DNA of 64,000 bases, from assembly GCA_963678855.1 (NCBI GenBank), contig OY787448.1:2232001-2296000 (forward strand), given 5' to 3'. The position numbers and the translations under genes were made by a program. The DNA comes from F22 sp963678855. Lineage in GTDB: Bacteria > Bacteroidota > Bacteroidia > Bacteroidales > Bacteroidaceae. Shown piece by piece: positions 31,031-39,012 of this stretch (position 1 is the first letter of the stretch; every line of letters starts with the position of its first letter). Below the pieces are notes generated by a model. The model did no database searches, was not told where the DNA came from, and saw only the letters and a program-made list of their open reading frames with translations.

Positions 31031-33145
31031 ATGAAAAGGATTGCCAAACTCATAGCTACAGCAGCTATACTCTGTGTACCTATTGTGTCTTATGCACAAT
31101 TCAATCAAATTGACCGTAACTTGCAGGGGCAGTTTGCGGGTGTTTCAGTGATTAATTCTTCGAGTACGTATGGAAACTCTCCACTAATTACGGTAAGGGG
31201 GAGTTCTTCCTTGTTGGGGACGAGCAGTCCGTTATGGGTTGTTGATGGCGTGCCTATGCAAAGTATGACACAGATGTCTTTGGAGCAGATGGCTATTGGA
31301 TATCCTGTTAGTGTCTTAGCGTCTGATGTTACAGGACTACCTGAAGAAGATATTGCCAGTATAGAAGTGTTGACCGATGCAGCTAGTGCTGTGCTGTATG
31401 GCGAACGTGGTGCCAATGGAGTTATTCTTGTAACCACACGCAATGGAAAGAATCAACGTGTGGAAATGACTGTATCGGGCGAGATAGGTAATGCACAACC
31501 CACTTGGAGAGATGATATCTATGACTCTAGTCTGTGTACTAAATATCATGTTGATTTATCAGGCGGATTCAAGAAGTCAGCTATGTATGGCGCGCTAACA
31601 GGTATCAATCAAGAGAGTGGTTTGCCCCGTGACAAGGTCAATGATTTCAATGCACGATTAAACTTGTCGTACACATTGTGGGATGATTTATCGATTGAAC
31701 TTTTCACTGAGGAGTCTAAGCGCAGTCAGAAAGCACCTTACTTGCAGGAAGTTTTTGATGACAATACAACAAGTGAAGATGCCCGCAATCGCTATCTTGA
31801 TGCAGATGTCGAAAATACTAAAGTACAACTTCGCCTCGCGTATAAACCACTTGACATTTTATCGTTTAAACTAGTTAGTGCAGGGCAATTAAGTAAAGCT
31901 GATATGGCTTTGTATATGACGATGGAAGATGGAGTTTATCCAGCAAAAAACGACATATATACAGATTTAGGGAATGGTATGTATAAAATAAAGCCAGTAT
32001 GCTATGAAATATTAAGTCTGTATATGAGTCCTACACTAACATATACTCCTGTCAAGAACAAAACGCATCTACTCAATATCTACGCAGGGGCAGAGATTAA
32101 GAAAGTAGATCGTGAGCTTACCAATACTAAAAAAAGTAATAGAGACAATAGCTTGTCGTACTTTGTCAATACTCAATACACGTACAAAAATCTCTATAGT
32201 ATAGGAGGAATATATCGTTGGGACAAGTACACTAAAGATGATGGTGTGAAACTGGATTCATGGAGTCTAGCAGGTGACTGGAATATGCGTGAAGCATCTT
32301 TCTTTAAGCCACTTAGAGGTTTTTTTTCGAAAGCACAAATGAGAGTGTCGTATGCCAAGATGGCGATACGTGATCCCGATTTTGTGGTGGCACCTTATAA
32401 GGCTGATGGTAGTGTATATGGTGTCTCGTATTATATGCCTATTACTGTTCAACTTCTCTCAAGTCCTTTGGGTAATGGTTCTGATCTTACCCATGAACGT
32501 TTGCGTGAATGGAATATAGGACTTGATATGGCTTGGATGCATAATCGCATTCAGTTGTCTGTAGATTGGTATAGCAGACGTCATGATAATTTAGTTAATA
32601 TAATTACACTTCAAGGAGTTGGTGGAGAGATAAGGAAATTTATGAATATGTCTAATATCAAATCCCATGGGGTAGAAGCGACGCTTCGTACAAAAAATCT
32701 CGATTCAAAGGAGTGGACATGGAATACGCAGTTAACTTGTTCATATCATTATGAAAAAGATGATGTGACATATGGAGAAGATAGATCTCGTTTTATATCT
32801 CCATCAATCTATGGGGGACTAAACAATCAATTACACTACAAGAATTGGTCTTTAGGTATGATGATGAGTTATGCGTTTGATTATGATGTATTGACTGATG
32901 GTTTTACACAAGTATCTGGCAGTCATATCCGACTAAAGGACTTGATGGTAGGATATCATCTTCCTGAACAAACAGTTCAAAGACTGCACCTTAATGATGT
33001 GGCTTTTCACTTGACAGGATCCAATCTATGTTTGCTCTATAGTGATAGCGACCTGGGAGATCAAGATCCTGAGTTTATGAATATTGGAGGAGTACGTACT
33101 CCGATGATGAGACAGCTCCGATTTGGGGTCGCAGTAAAGTTTTAG
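31031..33145 (+). CDS. short SusC/RagA-like TonB-dependent receptor, no SusD partner
   Basis: A 704-residue outer-membrane receptor. The signal peptide (about 1-22) is followed at once by a SusC-type plug: QGQFAGVSVINSSSTYGNSPLITVRGSSSLLGTSSPLWVVDGVPM and the SusC landmark EDIASIEVLTDAASAVLYGERGANGVILVTTRNGK. The barrel continues to the end (RQLRFGVAVKF). It is about 300 residues shorter than usual SusC proteins (about 1000) and lacks the N-terminal carboxypeptidase-regulatory domain. No SusD-like lipoprotein follows; a terminator does. So it works alone, or with a partner elsewhere. It is part of the direct-repeat regulon. Confidence 0.83.
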   Translation: MKRIAKLIATAAILCVPIVSYAQFNQIDRNLQGQFAGVSVINSSSTYGNSPLITVRGSSSLLGTSSPLWVVDGVPMQSMTQMSLEQMAIGYPVSVLASDVTGLPEEDIASIEVLTDAASAVLYGERGANGVILVTTRNGKNQRVEMTVSGEIGNAQPTWRDDIYDSSLCTKYHVDLSGGFKKSAMYGALTGINQESGLPRDKVNDFNARLNLSYTLWDDLSIELFTEESKRSQKAPYLQEVFDDNTTSEDARNRYLDADVENTKVQLRLAYKPLDILSFKLVSAGQLSKADMALYMTMEDGVYPAKNDIYTDLGNGMYKIKPVCYEILSLYMSPTLTYTPVKNKTHLLNIYAGAEIKKVDRELTNTKKSNRDNSLSYFVNTQYTYKNLYSIGGIYRWDKYTKDDGVKLDSWSLAGDWNMREASFFKPLRGFFSKAQMRVSYAKMAIRDPDFVVAPYKADGSVYGVSYYMPITVQLLSSPLGNGSDLTHERLREWNIGLDMAWMHNRIQLSVDWYSRRHDNLVNIITLQGVGGEIRKFMNMSNIKSHGVEATLRTKNLDSKEWTWNTQLTCSYHYEKDDVTYGEDRSRFISPSIYGGLNNQLHYKNWSLGMMMSYAFDYDVLTDGFTQVSGSHIRLKDLMVGYHLPEQTVQRLHLNDVAFHLTGSNLCLLYSDSDLGDQDPEFMNIGGVRTPMMRQLRFGVAVKF

Positions 33146-33192
33146 TATGTAAGTTTAGAGAGTCAAAAGTCTAAGTAATCATTGTAAAAGTT

Positions 33193-33281
33193 CTAGCCTT
33201 AGACTTTTGGAGTGCTAAGGCTAGAGGTTGTCGGGATTCTGAAAAGCAGTTATACCATATCCAGTGGTATGACTGCTTTTC
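33193..33281 (+). terminator. two consecutive hairpins after the SusC-like gene
   Basis: The first is CTAGCCTTAG / CTAAGGCTAG (33193-33224). The second is a 17-bp stem with one mismatch (arm begins GAAAAGCAGT, 33241-33281), followed by TTTATT. A related hairpin lies at about 34178-34210 after the paralogous lipoprotein region. Confidence 0.7.
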
Positions 33282-33294
33282 TTTATTCACTACT

Positions 33295-33370
33295 GTATAT
33301 GGAAAGCTTGAATACCGTATACGGTAATCGACTGCGGTGTATACGGTAGTTGAGCTTATCGTATACAGTG
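33295..33370. repeat. four GTATACGGTA-type units at exact 22-bp period
   Basis: Units start at 33295 (GTATATGGAA), 33317 and 33339 (GTATACGGTA) and 33361 (GTATACAGTG), each 22 bases apart. The core is conserved and the filler is not. The units are partly palindromic (GTATAC). This array and the next fill the 350-base gap 33146-33494, with no gene visible. Confidence 0.75.
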
Positions 33371-33412
33371 AGTTTTCAGGTTAAAAATAGGGTGAAAACT
33401 GGAAGCGCTTGC

Positions 33413-33466
33413 AACTAAAATCGCAAGTAGATGTAACTAAAATCGCAAGCGCTTGCGATTTTAGTT
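33413..33466. repeat. 22-bp direct repeat joined to a perfect 32-bp palindrome
   Basis: AACTAAAATCGCAAG is at 33413 and again at 33435, 22 bases apart. The second copy is directly followed by its inverse, giving an uninterrupted palindrome of 32 bases (33435-33466) with centre AAGCGCTT. It is close to the 3' end of the lipoprotein gene at 33495. Such a perfect palindrome could be a dimer binding site, a cruciform or a terminator. Confidence 0.8.
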
Positions 33467-33494
33467 GCCTTTGCTTCGTGTTTTGGGGGTGATT

Positions 33495-34040
33495 TTAGTC
33501 CCAAGGTACCACATATGTGGAGTAGTAGAATACTGGCTTAACCCCAGATCTTTTTATTGATGGATAGGCCACACCATCAATGTATACTATCTCCTGATAT
33601 TCCGTTTCAGGATCACGAATAACTTTGATCGTATGAGCTATTCTATCTTTGAAGATATACTCACTGATAAGTGAATATTCAGCTTCGTACTTTTTATCAT
33701 TAGGTGTATAGCGCCATCCATGAATTCTTAAATAAGGGACTTCTTCTGAATCATCTGAGTGGATATATGGCGCTTGAAGGCTTATGTGTATTCCCTCTGG
33801 ATTAAGCACTTCAAGAGTATAACTAGGAAATGGTTCATCTAAATTTTCAAGAATGTTGTTTCCTTCGGAATCAATTAGAAGTAGCATGACGTCATGGATT
33901 TCGGGCTCTGTTGTAGATGGGGGTATTTCTATATCCCAAATACCAGCACCTATACCTCCTCCTCCGCCACAAGAGAACAGCGAGATAAGCATACCCAATA
34001 GTAGTACAATGGGATGTAATGTAGTTCTTTGTTTTTTCAT
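33495..34040 (-). CDS. small lipoprotein A, paralogue of 34298-34840
   Basis: A 181-residue lipoprotein with lipobox LFSC followed by five Gly, a usual spacer before a surface-exposed domain. It is paralogous to the gene at 34298-34840. Shared positions are a DSEGNNIL stretch, SEYIFKD, HTIKVIRDP, VYIDGV and the identical end VVPWD. The pair lies downstream of a C10 cysteine peptidase. In Bacteroides, C10 peptidases often have small secreted inhibitors next to them, so an inhibitor role is possible; I see no direct proof. It has its own -7 box (34092-34099). Confidence 0.7.
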   Translation of the reverse strand: MKKQRTTLHPIVLLLGMLISLFSCGGGGGIGAGIWDIEIPPSTTEPEIHDVMLLLIDSEGNNILENLDEPFPSYTLEVLNPEGIHISLQAPYIHSDDSEEVPYLRIHGWRYTPNDKKYEAEYSLISEYIFKDRIAHTIKVIRDPETEYQEIVYIDGVAYPSIKRSGVKPVFYYSTYVVPWD

Positions 34041-34091
34041 AGTTGCAGAATTTTGAAGTTAGATATATCATAATACTGCCAGTTACTAATT

Positions 34092-34099
34092 CAAAGTTA
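34092..34099 (-). promoter_or_regulatory. -7 box of lipoprotein A
   Basis: TAACTTTG on the minus strand, 52 bases before the start at 34040. No direct-repeat element is found at 48-49 bases upstream. Confidence 0.5.
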
Positions 34100-34177
34100 C
34101 TGATTATAAGAGGATTTGCCAAGAGCTAGTAGGGATAATGTGATAAGGTATGTATGTGAAACACATTATACCGAAAA

Positions 34178-34279
34178 ACAGCCACACCACATCCCGTGGT
34201 ATGACTGCTCTATAAGTAACTATCGTATATGTTACTTTTTAGCTACTGTATGCGAGATGTGTACTTACTGCATACAGTT
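34178..34279. repeat. hairpin and degenerate 22-bp units after lipoprotein B
   Basis: A hairpin around CACATCCCGTGGTATGACTGCT matches the one at 33241-33281. Then GTATATGTTA (34225), GTATGCGAGA (34248) and GCATACAGTT (34270) form units about 22-23 bases apart. They mirror the array at 33295-33370, so the tandem duplication that made lipoproteins A and B included the 3' array. Confidence 0.55.
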
Positions 34280-34297
34280 TAAACTTTTTAGGTTGTT

Positions 34298-34840
34298 TTA
34301 GTCCCAAGGCACTACAAATTTAGTGTAGTAGTTTAGATATGCTTCATTGTCGTGTATACTCTCACAGACAACACCATCAACATATACAGTAGATAGGTTT
34401 ATTATGTCTGGGTCATGAACAACTTTTATATGATGTGGAGCTTTATCTCGAAAGATGTATTCGCTGTATATTGTAAATTCAGATTCTAAGATTTTTTCAT
34501 CTCCCTCCTCCAATTCGCGTCCAGCACTTAATAGTAAATACCGAACCTCCTTCTCTTTATCTATGAATGGTGCAAATAATGTGAACATTAAGCCTTCTAC
34601 TTGTGGAGCTGTTATTTCAGCTGTGCAATCTTCAATAGCTTTATAATCGTATTGAGGACCGATAGAGTTTGGATCCAGAATGTTTTTTCCATTTGAATCA
34701 ACTAATAGAAATAAGACACCGTAACTATCTAATTCTGGAAATACATAAGGTTTTACTTCGTGACTATTGTCACAAGATAGACATAATACTGCGATGGATA
34801 GATGCAGTATTAGTAGCTGTAATATTTTTGTCTTTGTCAT
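34298..34840 (-). CDS. small lipoprotein B, paralogue of 33495-34040
   Basis: A 180-residue lipoprotein with lipobox LCLSC (about Cys23). It shares the pattern of lipoprotein A: LLVDSNGKNIL, YSEYIFRD, HHIKVVHDPDI, VYVDGVV and final VVPWD. It starts 11 bases after the C10 peptidase gene, so it is co-transcribed with it under the promoter at 36327-36383. That tight link, and the small size, suit an inhibitor or chaperone of the peptidase. No similarity to the peptidase propeptide is obvious, so the role is left open. Confidence 0.72.
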   Translation of the reverse strand: MTKTKILQLLILHLSIAVLCLSCDNSHEVKPYVFPELDSYGVLFLLVDSNGKNILDPNSIGPQYDYKAIEDCTAEITAPQVEGLMFTLFAPFIDKEKEVRYLLLSAGRELEEGDEKILESEFTIYSEYIFRDKAPHHIKVVHDPDIINLSTVYVDGVVCESIHDNEAYLNYYTKFVVPWD

Positions 34841-34851
34841 GATGTAATTGT

Positions 34852-36276
34852 TTATGGTTTAGGATGCATAAAGATATCTTTCCTATTTATGTAATAACTA
34901 CTTATATCCTGAGTTGTGTTTTTGAAATTTATTGGCTTAGAGCTAACGCTAATATACCAACCATTTAAGTCAAATGTTTCTGTTTTTACAGCACCCCAGT
35001 TATAATGGACATAATCCAAGTCTTTCTGGGTCGCCTTAAATTCGGACGAATGTAGACGATAGGAAGTCCCTATAAGTAAGTCCACTTTAACGGAATAATA
35101 AGTATCGTTTTCATCATATCCATCACATACCCACATATGAGCCTTATTGCTATTGTTTACTCCTGCACAACATACTGGGTATCTGTAATTTATGATGTCG
35201 TTTTTTATTCGATCTAAATTGTGAGAAGTAAGTTCAGCTTCGTAGTTAAAGTCATTTATTAATCCGTCTACTACTGATTGTCCATTTGTCCTAGAACCAG
35301 AAGGAGTATATTTTATATTAAACGATATTCCCAATTTATGTAAGAATTTAGAGGTGCACGAGTCGTCATATTTCATTCTGAGCCAATCATAATTTGTTGG
35401 ATATTTAAAATATTTCATGATTTGTCCAGCTGCAACTGCAGAACAACCAGCTGGCATATGCTTACCTTGTTCATCGATGGGCATATCACTGTTATAAGGG
35501 ACGCTTTGATGCCATTTTGTCTCTAATAGTTTACCAACTCTCTTTGACTTTGTTGTGTTGACAATTAGAATTGTGAACTCCTCAGGAGACTGCCAATAAT
35601 TTGCTAGTGATTTTATTTGACTATATAGCGAGGATGGAAGAGAACTTGGATTATCTAAAGTTGTAACCATAATCCCTTGCATTCCATAATAATTTCTTCT
35701 TTCTGTGTAAGCTGCTAATTGCTCAGCATTAGTATATTTGGTTTGAGTTTCCTTTGTAGAAGTATCTTCATATCTTCTCCAAGCGTCACGGATATTGTCC
35801 TTAATGCTATCTGGCATTTGAGTGGCTGTAGCAGACATTACTGACATTTCGTCTAACCAGACACTTACTGGAGAATCTGAAGTCTCATTTAAATTGAATA
35901 TACCTTCACTACTATAAGCTAGAACAGGATAGGTGTCTTTTGTGGCACTTATAATACAAAAACCAGAAGGTACAAAATTTACTATATACGCAATTGGGGT
36001 ATTACTTTCACTCATAATAACTTGATACTCTTCTTGTGCTCTCGTAGTAAGATTAATAGAGCGTTTCTTTGATTTGTTTTGTAAACTTTGTTGCTCATTA
36101 AATTGTTGGGCTACACTTAGTGCATCTGAATAATCTAAAGCAAATTTGTCCTTTTCGATTTTCGAGTTAATCTTCACTTCTTCATCCTTAGGAGTCGTGT
36201 AAGCAGGCTCCTCTTTTTGTGTACAACTAGCCAATAAGGCCGTAAAAACGATGAGTTGTAATAATCTTCTTTTCAT
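34852..36276 (-). CDS. C10 (streptopain/PrtT-like) cysteine peptidase lipoprotein
   Basis: A 474-residue secreted peptidase with lipobox LLASC (Cys18). A propeptide of Spi/PrtT type lies at about 45-145 (ALSVAQQFN, IAYIVNFVPSGFCIISA, PVLAYSSEG). In the peptidase domain TKWHQSVPYN precedes the catalytic Cys278 in MPAGCSAVAAGQIMKYFKYP. His380 lies in AHMWVCDGYD. Both match the C10 pattern. C10 enzymes degrade host proteins. No T9SS C-terminal sorting domain is seen, and the protein ends soon after the peptidase. It is driven by a direct-repeat promoter and is co-transcribed with lipoprotein B. Confidence 0.9.
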   Translation of the reverse strand: MKRRLLQLIVFTALLASCTQKEEPAYTTPKDEEVKINSKIEKDKFALDYSDALSVAQQFNEQQSLQNKSKKRSINLTTRAQEEYQVIMSESNTPIAYIVNFVPSGFCIISATKDTYPVLAYSSEGIFNLNETSDSPVSVWLDEMSVMSATATQMPDSIKDNIRDAWRRYEDTSTKETQTKYTNAEQLAAYTERRNYYGMQGIMVTTLDNPSSLPSSLYSQIKSLANYWQSPEEFTILIVNTTKSKRVGKLLETKWHQSVPYNSDMPIDEQGKHMPAGCSAVAAGQIMKYFKYPTNYDWLRMKYDDSCTSKFLHKLGISFNIKYTPSGSRTNGQSVVDGLINDFNYEAELTSHNLDRIKNDIINYRYPVCCAGVNNSNKAHMWVCDGYDENDTYYSVKVDLLIGTSYRLHSSEFKATQKDLDYVHYNWGAVKTETFDLNGWYISVSSKPINFKNTTQDISSYYINRKDIFMHPKP

Positions 36277-36326
36277 TGAGTTGTTTTTTAATGTTATTAA
36301 TTATGATAGGTGTTAGGTGTGCACGA

Positions 36327-36383
36327 CAAATATAGTAATTTGATTTGGATAAATAATAGAATATTATACGCAAAAAGTACGCA
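36327..36383 (-). promoter_or_regulatory. direct-repeat activator site plus -7 box of the C10 peptidase
   Basis: On the minus strand TGCGTACTTTTTGCGTA (about 36367-36383) is a near-perfect direct repeat, followed 48 bases later by TATATTTG (36327-36334). The rest of the 380-base gap 36277-36655 is AT-rich, with only the terminator below and no gene. Confidence 0.75.
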
Positions 36384-36603
36384 TTTGTGTTGATATGTAA
36401 AATTTTAGCTGTATAGGTGTTAATTGTCTGTTTTGTCTTATTGCTTTGTATATATAAAGCCCTTTTTAGAGCTTATATAAATATACTCTTTGGTGAGTTG
36501 TAGAGGTGTGTATCGTCAAGAGGACTCAATTTAAATCGAAACATTTGGGTCGTTTCTGATGTGGATTTATAGTACGTATAAGTATAGATGTTTTTTACAC
36601 AAC

Positions 36604-36637
36604 AAGGCGAGTCAAAAGTTTCCTCTTGACTCGCCTT
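36604..36637 (-). terminator. terminator after 36656-36946
   Basis: A 12-bp perfect inverted repeat (arm AAGGCGAGTCAA) with a 10-base loop, right after the stop of the YecH-like gene. Confidence 0.75.
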
Positions 36638-36655
36638 AATATATATAGTATATAC

Positions 36656-36946
36656 TTAGTGACTATGGTCGTGGTCATGATCATGGTCGTGGTGCCCATT
36701 TTCATCACACATCGTCATATCAGGAGCGATACCAACTGCTTCTTCTGCATTTAGACTAATCTTGCCTCTCTGTAGCAAGAAGTCATAGGCTTCTTCGATA
36801 TTCATGCCACTGGCAGAACAAGCATGAAATTCTACATCAGCACCAAACTGTGCGGTGATGTCTTGGATAAAGTCGGCCTTTCCTGAATAGGTCTTTTGCG
36901 TTGAGATCATCATACGCAACACTTCGTGAATATGCAATTCGTTCAT
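36656..36946 (-). CDS. YecH-like metal-binding protein with His-rich tail
   Basis: A 96-residue cytoplasmic protein of the YecH/DUF2492 family: HIHEVLRMMI near the start, then FGADVEFHACSASGMNIEEAYDFLLQRGKI with a His-x-Cys pair. The C-terminus adds a metal-chelating tail (DENGHHDHDHDHDHSH) that the E. coli YecH lacks, pointing to nickel, zinc or copper binding or storage. Its promoter -7 box TATATTTG is at 36991-36998. No partner gene is near. Confidence 0.82.
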   Translation of the reverse strand: MNELHIHEVLRMMISTQKTYSGKADFIQDITAQFGADVEFHACSASGMNIEEAYDFLLQRGKISLNAEEAVGIAPDMTMCDENGHHDHDHDHDHSH

Positions 36947-36990
36947 TTACTTGATTTTTAGTTATACTTAGTCTGCTAATTATTCAAGGA

Positions 36991-36998
36991 CAAATATA
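36991..36998 (-). promoter_or_regulatory. -7 box of the YecH-like gene
   Basis: TATATTTG on the minus strand, 45 bases before the start codon. Confidence 0.5.
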
Positions 36999-37060
36999 TA
37001 GTGTTTTTATCTCCTAGAATGTCATATATGTTACACTCTATATAAAATGAGTACAAAAAA

Positions 37061-37090
37061 ATCGGAAGCATGTCGAAACATGCTCCCGAT
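37061..37090 (-). terminator. intrinsic terminator of the MFS gene 37116-38498
   Basis: A 13-bp stem with one mismatch and a TTCG tetraloop on the minus strand, then seven T residues. It lies 25 bases after the stop codon. Confidence 0.9.
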
Positions 37091-37115
37091 AATAATATGT
37101 ATAGAGGGGACTCTA

Positions 37116-38498
37116 TTATTTCAAGTTTGGAACTTCCAAGTTGTAGCCATTCTTCTTGTCTACTGCCTTCAAGACAAAACCGACAATCATAGACAATACG
37201 GCCAAGCCACCGAAGATAAGCATTGGTACTGTGTAGTCGTATACATTGTGAGATGCACCGTTTGTCACTTCTTGACCGACGATACAGTACTTGTTAAGGA
37301 CAGAACCGATCAACATTGGTACGGCTAGAAGACCTAGGTTTTGTACGAAGAAGATCAATGCATATGCTGTACCTAGCTGACGTGCTGGGAAGATCTTAGC
37401 TACTGAAGGCCACATCGCTGATGGTACCAATGAGAAGGCGATACCTAGAAGGACCATCAAGGCGATAGCTACCCATGATGCAGTCAATGTAGGGATAGCG
37501 AATGTGAAGTGAACGGCAATCAAAAGGGCAGAACCTAGAAGCATGATTGAGGCTGCTTTACCCATACGGTCTACAAGACCACCAAATACTGGAGTCAAGA
37601 CTAGGGCGCCTAGTGCTGGAAGACCAGCCATAAAGCCAGCGAAATCTTCGCTTACGCCATACTTCATCACCATAATTTCTGTCGCGTACTTTTGGAATGG
37701 GAACACGCAAGAGTAGAATAGGACACAAAGAAGTGCGATTAACCAGAAACCTGGGTTTTTGATAATAGCAAGGACGTCTTTGAAGTTGAACTTCTCATCG
37801 TCTTCGTCTTCGATACCGTTTGCTGCGTTTGCAGCTTTTTCGGCCGCTAGTTGGTTGTCTAGCTTCTTATCCATAAAGTTGAATACGATGAATGTAACCA
37901 AACCAGCTAGAAGAAGCATCAAGCCCATTAATGTAGGGAAAGAGACACCCATAGCCTTAGCTACTGGCAATGCTACGGCGTAACCTGCAAGTGAACCGAT
38001 ACGTGCTAGGGCTACTTGTACACCCATAGCAGTGGCCATTTCTTTGCCTTTAAACCATTTTGCGATAATCTTAGTTACGGTGATACCTGCTACTTCGGCA
38101 CCTACACCAAAGATAGAGTAACCTGCTGCGGCTACTGTCACACTCATAGGGTGACCTAGCAATACACCTTCGCTACCTACTAGCGTGGTGATAGCATAGT
38201 ACTGAATAGCTGTACCACCTACCATCAATGCACAAGATAGGATACCTGTAAAACGTACACCGAAGTAGTCTAGGATAAATCCACCCCAGATTAGCATCAA
38301 GAAGAATACGTTCAAGGCGCTATAGGCACCTGTATAAAATCCGAAGTCGTCACTGTTCCAGTCTAGACCACTTTCTAGTAATGTTTTTAGAGGAGCCATC
38401 TCGTCGTTTACGAAATAGGCGGCCATCATGGTAAAGGCAACTACTCCCAAAGCTGCCCAACGCATTGCGGCTGAATCATTTAATTTTGCTGTACTCAT
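37116..38498 (-). CDS. MFS transporter, MFSD1-like
   Basis: A 460-residue inner-membrane transporter with 12 spans in two halves. Between them is a charged central loop (about 212-240, AAEKAANAANGIEDEDDEKFNF). Landmarks: GIFLD-type helix-2 loop ILDYFGVRFTG, AEVAGITVTKIIAKWFKGKEMATAMG, and the repeat-domain loop FGGLVDRMGK. The layout resembles the MFSD1-like group, whose animal member exports dipeptides from lysosomes. Substrate here is not known, but peptide or amino-acid transport would be in line with the POT-like gene at 23943. Transcribed alone, with a clear terminator. Confidence 0.8.
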   Translation of the reverse strand: MSTAKLNDSAAMRWAALGVVAFTMMAAYFVNDEMAPLKTLLESGLDWNSDDFGFYTGAYSALNVFFLMLIWGGFILDYFGVRFTGILSCALMVGGTAIQYYAITTLVGSEGVLLGHPMSVTVAAAGYSIFGVGAEVAGITVTKIIAKWFKGKEMATAMGVQVALARIGSLAGYAVALPVAKAMGVSFPTLMGLMLLLAGLVTFIVFNFMDKKLDNQLAAEKAANAANGIEDEDDEKFNFKDVLAIIKNPGFWLIALLCVLFYSCVFPFQKYATEIMVMKYGVSEDFAGFMAGLPALGALVLTPVFGGLVDRMGKAASIMLLGSALLIAVHFTFAIPTLTASWVAIALMVLLGIAFSLVPSAMWPSVAKIFPARQLGTAYALIFFVQNLGLLAVPMLIGSVLNKYCIVGQEVTNGASHNVYDYTVPMLIFGGLAVLSMIVGFVLKAVDKKNGYNLEVPNLK

Positions 38499-38553
38499 TG
38501 CAAATGAAATTTATTGATTGAATTTAGTATTGAATGCGATGTATATGATACGC

Positions 38554-38607
38554 AAAAAATGGACTAGTCTTCATGCGACGGGCGCATTGAAGATGTAGTC
38601 CATTTTG
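38554..38607 (-). terminator. terminator of the secG transcript
   Basis: A long imperfect stem (AAAATGGACT with AGTCCATTTT at its base, and TCTTCA with TGAAGA further in) is followed on the minus strand by TTTTTTG. It ends the operon rlmN to secG. Confidence 0.8.
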
Positions 38608-38627
38608 TATGTTTAAGTATGATGCAA

Positions 38628-38993
38628 TTACTTTGTTGCTGCAGAATCAGTAGCAGCAGGAGCATCAGTTGCAGCTGGTTGCGCAAATTGAGCAGCTGGG
38701 TTGTTCAATGGGTTAGCTGCATTTTCTTTAACCGCTTCTTGCATGATAGTATCTGCACCAGCATCAGAAGTTGTAGCCGGGAAGTAAGAAATCGCTACGC
38801 TTAGTACCACGATGCTTGCAGCAAGGGTCCAAGTAGTCTTTTCTAGTACGTCTGTTGTCTTACGTACACCCATGATTTGATTTGATGATGAAAACTCTGC
38901 AGAAAGACCACCGCCCTTAGAGTTCTGGATAAATACGATCAAGCAAAGCAGGATAGCTGCAATCACGATCAGAATAGTTAAAAGTAAGTTCAT
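38628..38993 (-). CDS. secG: SecG, preprotein translocase subunit
   Basis: A 121-residue subunit of SecYEG. The first span (about 2-22, LLLTILIVIAAILLCLIVFIQ) leads into the conserved loop NSKGGGLSAEFSSSNQIMG. The second span is at about 54-75. The Ala/Pro/Thr-rich C-terminal tail (about 80-121, ending ATDSAATK) is typical of Bacteroidales SecG. It is the last gene of the rlmN-secG operon, 19 bases after the TPR gene. Confidence 0.93.
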   Translation of the reverse strand: MNLLLTILIVIAAILLCLIVFIQNSKGGGLSAEFSSSNQIMGVRKTTDVLEKTTWTLAASIVVLSVAISYFPATTSDAGADTIMQEAVKENAANPLNNPAAQFAQPAATDAPAATDSAATK

Positions 38994-39012
38994 AATCTTG
39001 TTTCTAAATTAT

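Noticed and set aside
34852..36276. T9SS cargo status of the C10 peptidase
   Set aside because: No C-terminal sorting domain is visible, and it has a lipobox instead.
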